From DATADD01 sp046262355 (GTDB lineage Bacteria > Actinomycetota > CADDZG01 > WHSQ01), in the NCBI GenBank assembly GCA_046262355.1, contig JBHEMX010000057.1, positions 1 through 44,424 of the forward strand: DNA of 44,424 bases. Direction: 5' to 3'. Below, piece after piece: positions 1 through 6,765 of this stretch. Below the pieces are notes generated by a model. The model was not told the DNA's origin, ran no database searches, and worked only from the letters and a program-made list of their open reading frames with translations. The position numbers and the translations under genes were made by a program. Each line of letters begins with the position of its first letter. Position 1 is the first letter of the stretch.

Positions 1-64
1 TCACTAGCTTGGGAATCGCTCTAGGTGGTGTCGTCGTGTGCGCGTGCGTCCGCAAAGGTGCAGC

Positions 65-265
65 TCAGAGCAGGTGTCGGTGTCGAGGTGTTCCGCTCGT
101 GTCGCCCCCCTGGTCCCCTCCGAGGAAAACCCGCGCATACGGCGTAGGCATCGGAACGCTCTTGTCCCGGTCTCCGTGCTCCGGGCCGTAGGTCCCGCTC
201 GTGATGACGAACGCGCGCCTGCCCGCGAACCAGCCGTGCAGGTCCTGCTCCACGTTCTGTGCCAC
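65..265 (-). CDS. Small hypothetical protein of mobile island
   Basis: A 66-residue minus-strand ORF that I do not recognise. I chose the GTG at 265 because a purine-rich AGAAGGGGGG lies just before it; an ATG at 298 would add eleven residues and has no clear ribosome site. The central part (motif ITSGTYGPEHGDRDK) is acidic and polar and reads like a folded protein, while the C-terminus is glycine-rich and charged. There is no membrane segment or signal peptide. It runs the same way as the two following minus-strand island ORFs, so it may belong to a cargo operon transcribed out of the window. Function unknown. Confidence 0.45.
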   Translation of the reverse strand: MAQNVEQDLHGWFAGRRAFVITSGTYGPEHGDRDKSVPMPTPYARVFLGGDQGGDTSGTPRHRHLL

Positions 266-399
266 GTAGTCCCCCCTTCTGCTGGCGGAACCTTCCATTC
301 CGCTCGCTGGCGTGTGTAACACGAGCACTTGTCGAGATGCTTTCGAAAGGAGTGGTCGCGGCTTTTGTCCGGGTCGGGGGCTTATCGCGCCGACGGGCG

Positions 400-888
400 C
401 TATTCCTCCCGCCCGTCGGCCCTGCGTCGTTTCCAGGTCTCGCTCTCTAGCTCCCAATCCAGGCGCTGCACCTGATGCTGGATGAACACCTCGTCCCACT
501 CGCCCAGTACCTGCGACGGCTCCACCACAGCGATGACTGTGCGTTCGTCCTGAACCTCTTCCCACGTGTCCTCGTCGTTCGGGTCGCCCCGGTAGACCCG
601 CCCGGTCCATTCCGTGAGCGTGCCGTCCAGGTTGTCCTCGATGCGATGCTCCCTACGGTCCACGCGGTACGTCAGCTCTACCGCGACACCCTTCCTCCGG
701 CCCTTCGGAACGCCCACCTGTACGACACGGACCCGATAAGCCCTGCCCAGCCTGTGGCGGACCCGGTAGCGAATGGGGGCGACCTGAAGAGCCCGCAGCG
801 GGTCTTCTAGGTCGGTCCCCAACTGCCACTGTTTCTGGTCCACGGTGACGGCGTAGAAGCCGCCTTCTCGAATGTCCTTGAGTCTCAC
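400..888 (-). CDS. Hypothetical protein, 162 aa
   Basis: This minus-strand ORF starts at a GTG (MRLKDIREGGFYAVTVDQKQ) and is rich in Arg, Asp, Glu and Val, with alternating hydrophobic strands that suggest an all-beta or mixed fold. I recognise no family. The opening K-D-I-x-x-G-x-x-Y pattern resembles short beta-barrel-like proteins of phages and conjugative elements, but that is only an impression. It lies between the small ORF ending at 65 and the HTH gene ending at 1034, all on the same strand, inside the recombinase-bearing island. The 145 bases between it and the HTH gene (889-1033) show nothing I can name. Confidence 0.6.
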   Translation of the reverse strand: MRLKDIREGGFYAVTVDQKQWQLGTDLEDPLRALQVAPIRYRVRHRLGRAYRVRVVQVGVPKGRRKGVAVELTYRVDRREHRIEDNLDGTLTEWTGRVYRGDPNDEDTWEEVQDERTVIAVVEPSQVLGEWDEVFIQHQVQRLDWELESETWKRRRADGREE

Positions 889-1033
889 CTACACCTGCCC
901 TTGTCGTGAGACGGCCCCTGAAGCATGCCTCGATGCACGTTCCTCCGCTGTGGAACAAGCCGCACGGGGAAGGGGGTGCTCTGCGAGAGGTCCGAAGGGC
1001 ATCGCCCTCCCGCAACGCGCTGCCAGTCTAACG

Positions 1034-1228
1034 TCAGGACTCCTTGCTGTCGTCGATGCCTTGCCCGTAGCGCTCCCACGCTGCCTGACGCGAGATTCCC
1101 AGCGCCCGGGCGATAGCCGCCCAGCTCTCTCCGTCTTGCCGGGCGCGCCGTACAGCCTTCGTCTTTTCGCTCTCCAGCACCTCGACGGCGTGGCGTAGGC
1201 CCACCAGTAGCTCCGTGTCCGTGCTCAT
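1034..1228 (-). CDS. Small helix-turn-helix protein
   Basis: A 64-residue protein whose second half is a helix-turn-helix: residues about 33-52 read GESWAAIARALGISRQAAWE, the pattern of short sigma-like or Xis/MarR-type DNA-binding helices. The N-terminal half is an amphipathic helix that could dimerise. It is divergent from the recombinase, and the 160-bp gap between them holds two inverted repeats with 8-nt spacers (1256-1277 and 1283-1302), which are plausible operators. No Shine-Dalgarno is visible before the ATG at 1228, so a leaderless message is possible. Likely role by inference: repressor or excision/directionality factor of the island. Confidence 0.65.
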   Translation of the reverse strand: MSTDTELLVGLRHAVEVLESEKTKAVRRARQDGESWAAIARALGISRQAAWERYGQGIDDSKES

Positions 1229-1255
1229 TTAGCGACGGTAGGGGCTGGCCCTTTC

Positions 1256-1277
1256 ACCGTCAAGAGAACCTGACGGT
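1256..1277. promoter_or_regulatory. Inverted repeat in divergent promoter region (dyad 1)
   Basis: Perfect 7-bp arms ACCGTCA and TGACGGT are separated by 8 nt, between the HTH gene and the recombinase leader. The size fits a dimeric HTH operator or a recombinase subsite. Which protein binds is inference. Confidence 0.5.
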
Positions 1278-1282
1278 CGGGG

Positions 1283-1302
1283 GTTTCGTTCCACATCGAA
1301 AC
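1283..1302. promoter_or_regulatory. Inverted repeat in divergent promoter region (dyad 2)
   Basis: Perfect 6-bp arms GTTTCG and CGAAAC are also separated by 8 nt, with the centre about 26 bp from dyad 1. The equal spacers suggest related but non-identical sites on nearly the same DNA face. They could be operators or res/att-like subsites. Confidence 0.45.
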
Positions 1303-1314
1303 GAGGCATGCTTG

Positions 1315-1377
1315 ATGGGCAAGAAGCGCCCCCGCGGTGCAGCGAACACCCGGGGGCTCGGCCAGCGACCTGAATAG
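1315..1377 (+). CDS. 20-residue leader peptide ORF upstream of recombinase
   Basis: This short ORF reads MGKKRPRGAANTRGLGQRPE and ends in a TAG that overlaps the recombinase ribosome-binding site (TAGGAGGT). A weak purine run, CGAGG, lies upstream of its ATG. Its sequence is strongly basic. Translating it would open the internal hairpin (1328-1357) and deliver ribosomes to the recombinase start at 1389, a layout suited to translational coupling or attenuation. That it is translated is inference; an alternative is a purely structural RNA leader. Confidence 0.5.
   Translation: MGKKRPRGAANTRGLGQRPE
1328..1357 (+). promoter_or_regulatory. Stable hairpin inside recombinase leader
   Basis: The outer stem GCCCCCG pairs with CGGGGGC, and the inner stem GGTG pairs with CACC after one bulged C. 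This gives 11 base pairs around the 7-nt loop CAGCGAA. It lies wholly within the leader ORF and about 30 nt before the recombinase start. No T tract follows, so it looks like a translational or processive control element, not a terminator. Confidence 0.6.
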
Positions 1378-1388
1378 GAGGTGCTGAC

Positions 1389-2105
1389 GTGACCGAGCGT
1401 AGCCGCCTGGTCGCGTACCTGCGGGTGTCGTCCCGGGAACAAGCCGAACACGGGCTCGGCCTGGAGGTCCAGGAACAGACTATCCGTAAGTGGGCACGGG
1501 CGGAGGGGCACCGCATCGTCACGGTGGCGACGGATGCCGGCGTCTCAGGGAGCAACGGGCTCGACGCCCGAGACGGCTTGCCCGAAGCCTTCGCCACCGT
1601 CAAGGACGGGCGCGCCGAGGGACTGGTGGTGGCCAGGCTCGACCGGCTGGCCCGTGACCTCATCGTGCAAGAGACGCTGCTGGCAGAGCTAGGACGGCTC
1701 GGCGCCGCCGTGTTCACCACTTCCCCCGCGGAGCAGGAGTTCTTGGAGGACGACCCGGCCGACCCCTCACGCAAGCTCATCCGTCAGCTTCTCGGGGCCG
1801 TGGCTGAGTACGAGCGCTCCGTGACCGTCTTACGCCTCAAGGCGGGCCGCCGCCGCAAGGCGGAACGTGGTGAGTACTACGGGGCACCGCCCCCGCTGGG
1901 GTGGCGAGTCATGGCCGGGGAGCTGGTCCCGGACCCCGACGAGCAAGTGACGGTGCGGCGCATCCACGAGCTGCGCGGGCAGGGCGTGTCGCTGCGGGAC
2001 ATCGCCACCGCTTTGGAGGCCGAAGGCGTCCCCAACAAGCAGGGCGGCTCCCGGTGGCACATCTCGACCATCGCCCGGGCCGCTCGACGCGCAGCGGTGC
2101 GGTGA
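1389..2105 (+). CDS. Compact serine recombinase (resolvase/invertase family)
   Basis: A 238-residue site-specific serine recombinase. The N-terminal resolvase domain (about 5-150) shows YLRVSSREQ with the catalytic Ser at residue 14 and the conserved arginine motif ARLDRLARDL. A short region from about 165 (GAPPPLGWRV) resembles the start of the Recombinase domain of large serine integrases, and a small HTH-like segment (GVSLRDIATALEAEG) follows. The zinc ribbon and coiled coil of the usual 450-550-residue integrases are absent, so this is a compact form. It starts at GTG after TAGGAGGT. It probably moves or resolves this island. The next gene overlaps its stop (TGATG). Confidence 0.9.
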   Translation: MTERSRLVAYLRVSSREQAEHGLGLEVQEQTIRKWARAEGHRIVTVATDAGVSGSNGLDARDGLPEAFATVKDGRAEGLVVARLDRLARDLIVQETLLAELGRLGAAVFTTSPAEQEFLEDDPADPSRKLIRQLLGAVAEYERSVTVLRLKAGRRRKAERGEYYGAPPPLGWRVMAGELVPDPDEQVTVRRIHELRGQGVSLRDIATALEAEGVPNKQGGSRWHISTIARAARRAAVR

Positions 2106-2512
2106 TGGACGCGCTCGTGGAGATTGCCCGGCACATCGAGCGCACCGCCGACGCCCACGGGTGGGACTCCGCTCCGGCGCTGTTCACGCTCGAGGACGCC
2201 CGTGTGCGAGAGATATTCGTGCTCGCTGCGTCGGGCAAGCCCCAAGACGCCATACGCGCGCTGGTCGCCACCTCGGGCCGGTTCCGCGCCGACGCGCTGG
2301 CGCTTTGGCCGGGCGACTTCTGGTTCTGGCAACCTCTTGACCCTTGCTTCGCGCCGAAAGCAGCCGTTCCTGATGACACCACCGTAGGGCCGCTACGCCT
2401 TACGTCAACCGCGAATCCTGCGCGTGAAAACCGACGCTTGGTCGTTCTCGGTCGTTCTCGCTTCGCTGCCTGCGACCTCGGTCGGCAGAAACTCGATAGG
2501 GTCGGTATATGA
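2105..2512 (+). CDS. Hypothetical protein coupled to recombinase
   Basis: A 135-residue ORF that starts at the ATG overlapping the recombinase stop (TGATG), a sign of translational coupling. Residues 1-80 (MDALVEIARHIERTADAHGW onward) are mostly helical with a Trp-rich segment (LWPGDFWFWQPLDP) near residue 80. The last 40 residues look low in conservation. It may be an accessory factor of the recombinase, but I recognise no family. Its stop overlaps the next start as ATGA, so three genes (1389-2760) form one translational unit. Confidence 0.55.
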   Translation: MDALVEIARHIERTADAHGWDSAPALFTLEDARVREIFVLAASGKPQDAIRALVATSGRFRADALALWPGDFWFWQPLDPCFAPKAAVPDDTTVGPLRLTSTANPARENRRLVVLGRSRFAACDLGRQKLDRVGI

Positions 2513-2760
2513 GGCGAAAGATAGGCCTTTGGTTCCTATACGTGGGAACGGCGGCAGCGGCGCTTGGTATCGCGCCGCTCGCGCTGGGACTGTTTCTTCC
2601 CGCCTCATTCCTCGTCCCCATTGCGGCAGTATTGCTGGTCGTCGGGCGAGTTGCGTACGGGTCGATTGATGGTGAACTGCGCCGCCGTCTGCTCGTGACC
2701 TTCGTGGCTATTGGTGTCGGGGTTATCGCGCTGGCGTTCCTGCGCCGACTTGGCGCGTAA
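2509..2760 (+). CDS. Small membrane protein, three hydrophobic segments
   Basis: An 83-residue protein beginning MRRKIGLWFLYVGTAAAALG. Hydrophobic segments at about 6-26, 31-48 and 60-78 are separated by short charged loops (GSIDGELRRR), consistent with a three-pass inner-membrane protein with a positive N-terminus. It overlaps the previous gene by 4 nt (ATGA). Small membrane proteins of this kind occur in integrative elements as superinfection-exclusion or stability functions, but that is only a possibility and no family was recognised. Confidence 0.6.
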   Translation: MRRKIGLWFLYVGTAAAALGIAPLALGLFLPASFLVPIAAVLLVVGRVAYGSIDGELRRRLLVTFVAIGVGVIALAFLRRLGA

Positions 2761-2809
2761 GCCACCGTCTGTGGTTGTGTGTGAGGGGTGGACGTACTCC
2801 ACAGCGACC

Positions 2810-3070
2810 ATGGAGTGGCTCAGCGCTCAGGTTCGCAAGGTGCCACACGACCGCCGCCGCCGCCGTCACGACGAGCTGAGCGCGGCTCTGGGACCGCCAG
2901 CCGAGCGTAAGGACCGCGTGGAGCTACGCCTCGTCTACGCGGTGACCACGACGGGGGAGCACGTGTTCCTCCAGCGGCGCCGGGGTGAGCCGGAAGCCGA
3001 GGTGTTCCCCCATGACCACATCGAAGGGGACATCCCGGATTGCCTGTTCGCCGCGCTCGCGGAGCAGTAG
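2810..3070 (+). CDS. Hypothetical protein, 86 aa
   Basis: A basic N-terminus with a five-arginine run is followed by a beta-rich segment (RVELRLVYAVTTTGEHVFLQ) and an acidic end. I took the ATG at 2810; a GTG at 2777 in the same frame is possible, and neither has a convincing ribosome site. A strong palindromic terminator follows directly at 3076-3100, supporting a real transcription unit that ends here. No family recognised. Confidence 0.5.
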   Translation: MEWLSAQVRKVPHDRRRRRHDELSAALGPPAERKDRVELRLVYAVTTTGEHVFLQRRRGEPEAEVFPHDHIEGDIPDCLFAALAEQ

Positions 3071-3075
3071 GCGAA

Positions 3076-3100
3076 ACCTAACCGGCCGGGCCGGTTAGGT
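3076..3100. terminator. Bidirectional terminator hairpin
   Basis: Arms ACCTAACCGGC and GCCGGTTAGGT form a perfect 11-bp stem with a 3-nt loop, 6 nt after the stop at 3070. There is no U tract, as is common in GC-rich genomes. Confidence 0.75.
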
Positions 3101-3158
3101 CCTCCGGGTGTGCCGCTCCCCGGGGCTGATGAGCCAGCGGCGAGACAGGAGGCTGTGG

Positions 3159-3317
3159 ATGAAGAGTGGCGGGGCAGGCCCTCCCATCAACGTCGCGGTG
3201 CGGGACCGCTACGGCGAAGAACGACCGTGTGATGTGTGTGATGAGCCGCTGATGTGGGGGCGAGACGGGATAGGGGAGTCGTGGGGCGGGACGGCCAGCG
3301 CCTCTTGGCTCACGTAG
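3159..3317 (+). CDS. Small CxxC protein, 52 aa
   Basis: The ATG at 3159 follows AGGAGG at 6-nt spacing. The product contains ERPCDVCDEPLMWG, one CxxC knuckle of the kind seen in half zinc ribbons, followed by a Gly/Trp-rich tail. One CxxC pair alone cannot hold zinc unless the protein dimerises or uses other ligands. It sits between the terminator and the nuclease-like gene. Function unknown. Confidence 0.45.
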   Translation: MKSGGAGPPINVAVRDRYGEERPCDVCDEPLMWGRDGIGESWGGTASASWLT

Positions 3318-3398
3318 GTTGTGGGCGAGAAGAAGGGCTGGAGCGGGCGTGAGCAGTGGAGAATCCCTGCTGTGGCACGTCGGCGGAGTAGGGGGGGC

Positions 3399-3872
3399 AT
3401 GTCGGACAAGGCCGAAGCACCCAAGAAGCGGCGAGACACCAGACTTGAAGCGGCGGGCGCAGAGTTCCTTGTCCTCGCCCACCTGCTCATAGAGGGCATC
3501 GAGGCCTACAAGGCCTACGTCAACTACCCCGGCTACGACCTGGTTGCCCACAATCTCGCTGAGGACACCACTTGCCGTATCCAGGTCAAGAGCAGGTACT
3601 ACACGAGCGACAGGGGCTTCCCGATAGGCGACCCGAATGCGTGCGACTTCGTCGTGTACGCAAGGCTCAACCGCGGCTACCCGAGGAAGCCCCCTGACCC
3701 CCGACCCCCGTCGCTCTACGTACTGCCCAGCAACGTGGTTGCGGACCACCTGCGGGAGCGCAAGGGATGGGGAACCGTCATGCTGCTCAAGGACATCCCC
3801 AATGGGGAGCGCTTCAAGGAAGCCTGGGGGCAGATTCGGGACTTCCTCCGACTACCTCATCCCTCTGGATGA
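3399..3872 (+). CDS. PD-(D/E)xK-superfamily nuclease-like protein
   Basis: I start this 157-residue protein at MSDKAEAPKKRR because the longer in-frame extension is low-quality sequence. The core reads GYDLVAHN, then CRIQVKSRYY, then NACDFVVYARLNRG, matching the D...(E/Q)xK...hydrophobic-strand layout of PD-(D/E)xK nucleases such as Mrr, Holliday-junction resolvases and intron-associated endonucleases, with Gln in place of the middle Glu. An N-terminal helix (EAAGAEFLVLAHLLIEGIEAYK) carries a possible first acidic residue. Placement in a recombinase island suggests a homing, defence or DNA-processing role; the exact activity cannot be read from sequence. Confidence 0.6.
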   Translation: MSDKAEAPKKRRDTRLEAAGAEFLVLAHLLIEGIEAYKAYVNYPGYDLVAHNLAEDTTCRIQVKSRYYTSDRGFPIGDPNACDFVVYARLNRGYPRKPPDPRPPSLYVLPSNVVADHLRERKGWGTVMLLKDIPNGERFKEAWGQIRDFLRLPHPSG

Positions 3873-3973
3873 AGCCTCTGTGGAAACTGGCCACCGGCGG
3901 CCGGAATCGGCCGCCCAAGGCTCGTGGCCACCCTTGGGGAGCCAGAGACGCCCCGGCCCGGAGGGGTGCGGTG

Positions 3974-4123
3974 ATGGGCTTCGGAGGTCACACGCGGGGC
4001 GAGCAGCAAGACACCCAGCGGCTCCTGAGCGTGCTGGGGCGGGTAGCCGACGCCTTGGAGCGCATAGCCGAGGCCACTGAGCGGCTTACGCGCCGTGAGG
4101 ACGACGACGAGGGGAAGGCGTGA
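3974..4123 (+). CDS. Tiny coiled-coil protein, 49 aa
   Basis: The ATG at 3974 follows GGAGGGG at good spacing. After a glycine-rich start the protein is one amphipathic helix (RLLSVLGRVADALERIAEAT) ending in RREDDDEGKA, so it probably oligomerises. It is the last island gene and ends 13 bp before the convergent 4136 gene, which I take as the edge of the island. No family recognised. Confidence 0.45.
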   Translation: MGFGGHTRGEQQDTQRLLSVLGRVADALERIAEATERLTRREDDDEGKA

Positions 4124-4135
4124 GAGTGCGCCCCC

Positions 4136-4531
4136 CTAATTTGAGTCCTGGTCGGTAGTCTGGCCCTCGGGAGGCGACTGAGGCGGCGGCGCGCCCGGTT
4201 GCGTCTCCTCCATGAGGTCGTCGTCGGCGCCCTCCGGGGAGGCGTCCGTGGCCTCGACTTGCTCCGCCTGCTGCTCGCGCGCCGCCTGCTGCCGGCGCTC
4301 CTCCTGCTCCTCCAGCTCCCTCATCTCGTTCACGAGCGCGTCGGCGTCCGAGCCGGCGGGAGTGCCGGCCGTCCTCTCCCTGTAGACGAGGTACCCGAGC
4401 CGGCGCGCAGTTTCGTCGGTCTTGCGGCGAGACTTCACCTCTTCGAGCTTCTCTTGCGCTTGGACCCCCGCCTTGCGCGCCTCGCTCGCGACGTCCTGCG
4501 CGGTCCCCTTCAGGCGATCCATCAACCCCAT
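4136..4531 (-). CDS. Conserved-looking helical protein with acidic tail
   Basis: A 131-residue soluble protein starting MGLMDRLKGTAQDVASEARK after GGGAGGTGCGAC. Residues 1-55 resemble short actinobacterial proteins with amphipathic start, helical hairpin and GYLVYRERTAG; residues 65-95 form a Glu/Gln-rich coiled coil and the rest is a disordered Pro/Glu tail. No membrane segment is evident, though the first helix is amphipathic and could touch the membrane. It lies downstream of glmS on the same strand, separated by an inverted repeat at 4541-4561, so it is probably a separate unit. Function unknown. Confidence 0.65.
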   Translation of the reverse strand: MGLMDRLKGTAQDVASEARKAGVQAQEKLEEVKSRRKTDETARRLGYLVYRERTAGTPAGSDADALVNEMRELEEQEERRQQAAREQQAEQVEATDASPEGADDDLMEETQPGAPPPQSPPEGQTTDQDSN

Positions 4532-4540
4532 GTCGCACCT

Positions 4541-4561
4541 CCCGGTAAGTTGCCTACCGGG
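4541..4561 (-). terminator. Probable glmS terminator
   Basis: Arms CCCGGTA and TACCGGG flank a 7-nt loop, between the glmS stop and the next minus-strand gene. The hairpin is short and without a U run, so termination is likely but not certain. Confidence 0.45.
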
Positions 4562-4585
4562 TACTTTGCCACCTTATGTCCCCGG

Positions 4586-6421
4586 TCACTCGACGGTGAC
4601 GCTTTTCGCGAGGTTGCGCGGCTTGTCGGGCGACAGCCCGCGCTCCTTGGCGACGAAATAGGCGAAGAGCTGCAGGCACACGGTGTCGAGCACCGGCGTC
4701 AGCAGCGGCTTGGTCACCGGCACCTCGAACAGCTCGTTGGCGAGCGCGCGTGCGCGGTCGTCGCCTTGTGGTGCGATCAGGATCGTGTCGGCGCCCCTCG
4801 CCCGTACCTCAGATACGTTCGCTAGCATCTTGTCGTAGAGCCGGTGCCCTGTGAGGATCGCGACGACCGGCACTCCGTCGTGGATCAACGCGATCGCGCC
4901 GTGCTTGAGCTCCCCGGCCGCGTAGCCCTCCGCGTGGATGTAGGAGATCTCCTTGAGCTTCAGCGCGCCTTCCATCGCGACCGCCATGCCTACGCCGCGT
5001 CCGATGAACAGAAAGTCGTCCGCGTCGGCGTAGCGCTTCGCGGCGCGATTGATGTCACCCTGCAGGGCGAGGACCTCTTCGATCTGGTCGGGCAACGCCC
5101 TCATCGCAGAGATGGTCTCGGCGATCTTGCCGTCCGGCATGGTTCCGCGCGCGTGGGCGAGGTAAAGGGCGAGGAGGTTGGAAGCGATGAGCTGACACAG
5201 GAACGTCTTTGTTGCGGCAACGCCGATCTCGGGGCCGGCGCGCGTGAACAGGACCGCATCGGCAGCGCGCGTGATCGACGACCCCACGACGTTCGTGATC
5301 GCAACCACGCGAGCGCCCATCTCCCTCGCGAAGCGCACGGCGGCCAGCGTGTCGGCCGTCTCACCCGATTGAGCGATGCCGATGACCAGACATGTGTCGT
5401 CGAGCACGGGATCGCGGTACCTGAACTCCGACGCGAGGTCCAGCTCCACGGGAAGTCGCGTCCAGTGCTCGAGCGCGTGCTTGGCGGCCATGCCCGCGTG
5501 GAAAGAGCTGCCGCACGCGACCACGACTATCTTCGTGATGCGATCGAGCGCGCCGTGGTCCCAGCGAACCTCGTCGAGCTCCACGTGTGCGCCGTCCTCG
5601 ACGCGATCGCGCATCGTGTTGCGCACGGCGACGGGTTGCTCGAAGATCTCTTTGAGCATGAAGTCCTCGAAGCCGCCGCGCTCCGCCGCCTCCATGTCCC
5701 AGTCCACGCGCACCGGCCGCGCGTCGACCGCGTCGCCGTCGAACGTGGATACGCGTACGCGGCCCGGGCGAACCTCGGCGATCTGGTTGTTGTCCAGAGG
5801 GATGACATCGCGCGTGTAGGCAAGCAGCGCGGGGATGTCCGAAGCGACGAGCCCCACGCCGGGGGCCGCGCCGACGATCATCGGAGGCTCGTGACGCGCG
5901 ACCACGATGGCGTCCGGCTCGGCGGTGGAGATGCACACGAGCGCGAAGGCTCCCTCCAGCATGCCGACGGTGACACGCACCGCATCCAGCAGCGAGCAGT
6001 CTCGCTGCTCCACGATGGACTCGATGAGATGAGCCGCCACTTCGGTGTCGGTCTCGGACCGGAACACGTGACCGTCACGGGCCAGTCGCTCGCGCAGCAC
6101 GTCGTGGTTCTCGATGATCCCGTTGTGGACGATCGCGATCTCGCCCTTGCAGTCGACGTGCGGGTGCGCGTTCGTGTCGGTCGGCGCGCCGTGCGTCGCC
6201 CAGCGCGTGTGGCCGATGCCTGCGACGCCTTCGAACGCCGACCGTTGCATTGAGTCGGCGAGGACGTCCAGACGGCCGGCGCGCCGCGCGACGTCGAGCC
6301 GCCCGTCCGTGATCACCGCGACGCCGGCCGAGTCGTAGCCGCGGTACTCGAGCTTGGCCATGCCGTCCAGAAGGACGGGCAAGGCGCCGTCGCTGCCGGT
6401 GTAGCCGACGATCCCACACAT
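4586..6421 (-). CDS. glmS: Glutamine-fructose-6-phosphate aminotransferase
   Basis: GlmS (611 residues, normal length) makes glucosamine-6-phosphate from fructose-6-phosphate and glutamine, the first committed step to UDP-GlcNAc and cell wall. The start MCGIVGYTG exposes Cys2, the N-terminal nucleophile of the class II glutaminase domain (about 1-220, with GHTRWATHG). Two SIS sugar-isomerase domains follow (ACGSSFHAG and GRGVGMAVAMEGALKLKEIS), and the C-terminus DKPRNLAKSVTVE is the family signature. A purine-rich GGAGAGGAG precedes the ATG. Expression is predicted to respond to the product through the glmS ribozyme in the leader (6541-6697). Confidence 0.98.
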   Translation of the reverse strand: MCGIVGYTGSDGALPVLLDGMAKLEYRGYDSAGVAVITDGRLDVARRAGRLDVLADSMQRSAFEGVAGIGHTRWATHGAPTDTNAHPHVDCKGEIAIVHNGIIENHDVLRERLARDGHVFRSETDTEVAAHLIESIVEQRDCSLLDAVRVTVGMLEGAFALVCISTAEPDAIVVARHEPPMIVGAAPGVGLVASDIPALLAYTRDVIPLDNNQIAEVRPGRVRVSTFDGDAVDARPVRVDWDMEAAERGGFEDFMLKEIFEQPVAVRNTMRDRVEDGAHVELDEVRWDHGALDRITKIVVVACGSSFHAGMAAKHALEHWTRLPVELDLASEFRYRDPVLDDTCLVIGIAQSGETADTLAAVRFAREMGARVVAITNVVGSSITRAADAVLFTRAGPEIGVAATKTFLCQLIASNLLALYLAHARGTMPDGKIAETISAMRALPDQIEEVLALQGDINRAAKRYADADDFLFIGRGVGMAVAMEGALKLKEISYIHAEGYAAGELKHGAIALIHDGVPVVAILTGHRLYDKMLANVSEVRARGADTILIAPQGDDRARALANELFEVPVTKPLLTPVLDTVCLQLFAYFVAKERGLSPDKPRNLAKSVTVE

Positions 6422-6446
6422 CGTGGCGGGCTCCTCTCCAGATGTT

Positions 6447-6506
6447 GGCGCGCGCCTGCGCGCCGATCCATTCCGGCACTGCGAGCGCCGTCCAAGAGGC
6501 GCTCGC
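6447..6506 (-). promoter_or_regulatory. Two hairpins between ribozyme and glmS start
   Basis: Positions 6481-6506 carry 9-bp perfect arms (GCGAGCGCC and GGCGCTCGC) around 8 nt, and 6447-6464 carry GGCGCGC and GCGCGCC around 4 nt. The second lies next to the glmS ribosome site. They may stabilise or expose the cleaved message, which is inference. Confidence 0.45.
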
Positions 6507-6540
6507 CACCATTGCTTGTGATCCGAGAGGAGCCACGCGG

Positions 6541-6697
6541 AGCCGGTTTGTGCACCGGGATCGCTCCCGGGTTTTGTCGACGCCGTAACGACCGTGGCCT
6601 GCCGGGGGTCACCCGCCGAGTGGAGGTGAGCCGAAGCTCACGTCCTTCGAGATCCCCCACCTCGTCAACTCGCCCCTCCTCGGCGAGTCCTGGCGCT
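6541..6697 (-). ncRNA. glmS ribozyme (metabolite-activated self-cleaving RNA)
   Basis: The minus strand reads AGCGCCAGGACT at the predicted cleavage site (between A at 6697 and G at 6696), then a P1 stem (ACTCGCC with GGGCGAGT) running into TTGACGAGGTGGGGGATCTC. A UUCG-capped arm, CGGCGGGTGACCCCCGGC, GGTCGTTACGG and AAACCCGGGAGCGATCCCGG follow in order. All are recognisable core elements of the glmS ribozyme. Glucosamine-6-phosphate is the known cofactor, and cleavage destabilises the glmS message. It sits in the expected place, between glmM and glmS. The ribozyme is best known from Firmicutes, so its presence here is notable. Confidence 0.9.
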
Positions 6698-6765
6698 AGT
6701 TCCGTCTGGGATGCTGCTTCCTCTCGCCGCAAAGGATAGCGGCGTCATCGGCGCGAAGCCAGCCC

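Noticed and set aside
4124..4586. Right attachment site of the island
   Set aside because: No direct repeat or tRNA end that I could match with the left part of the window; the boundary near 4130 is inferred from gene content only.
4844..6253. 469-aa plus-strand ORF opposite glmS
   Set aside because: It is the exact antisense of a fully conserved gene, Arg/Asp/His/Val-rich, with no motifs; typical shadow in GC-rich DNA.
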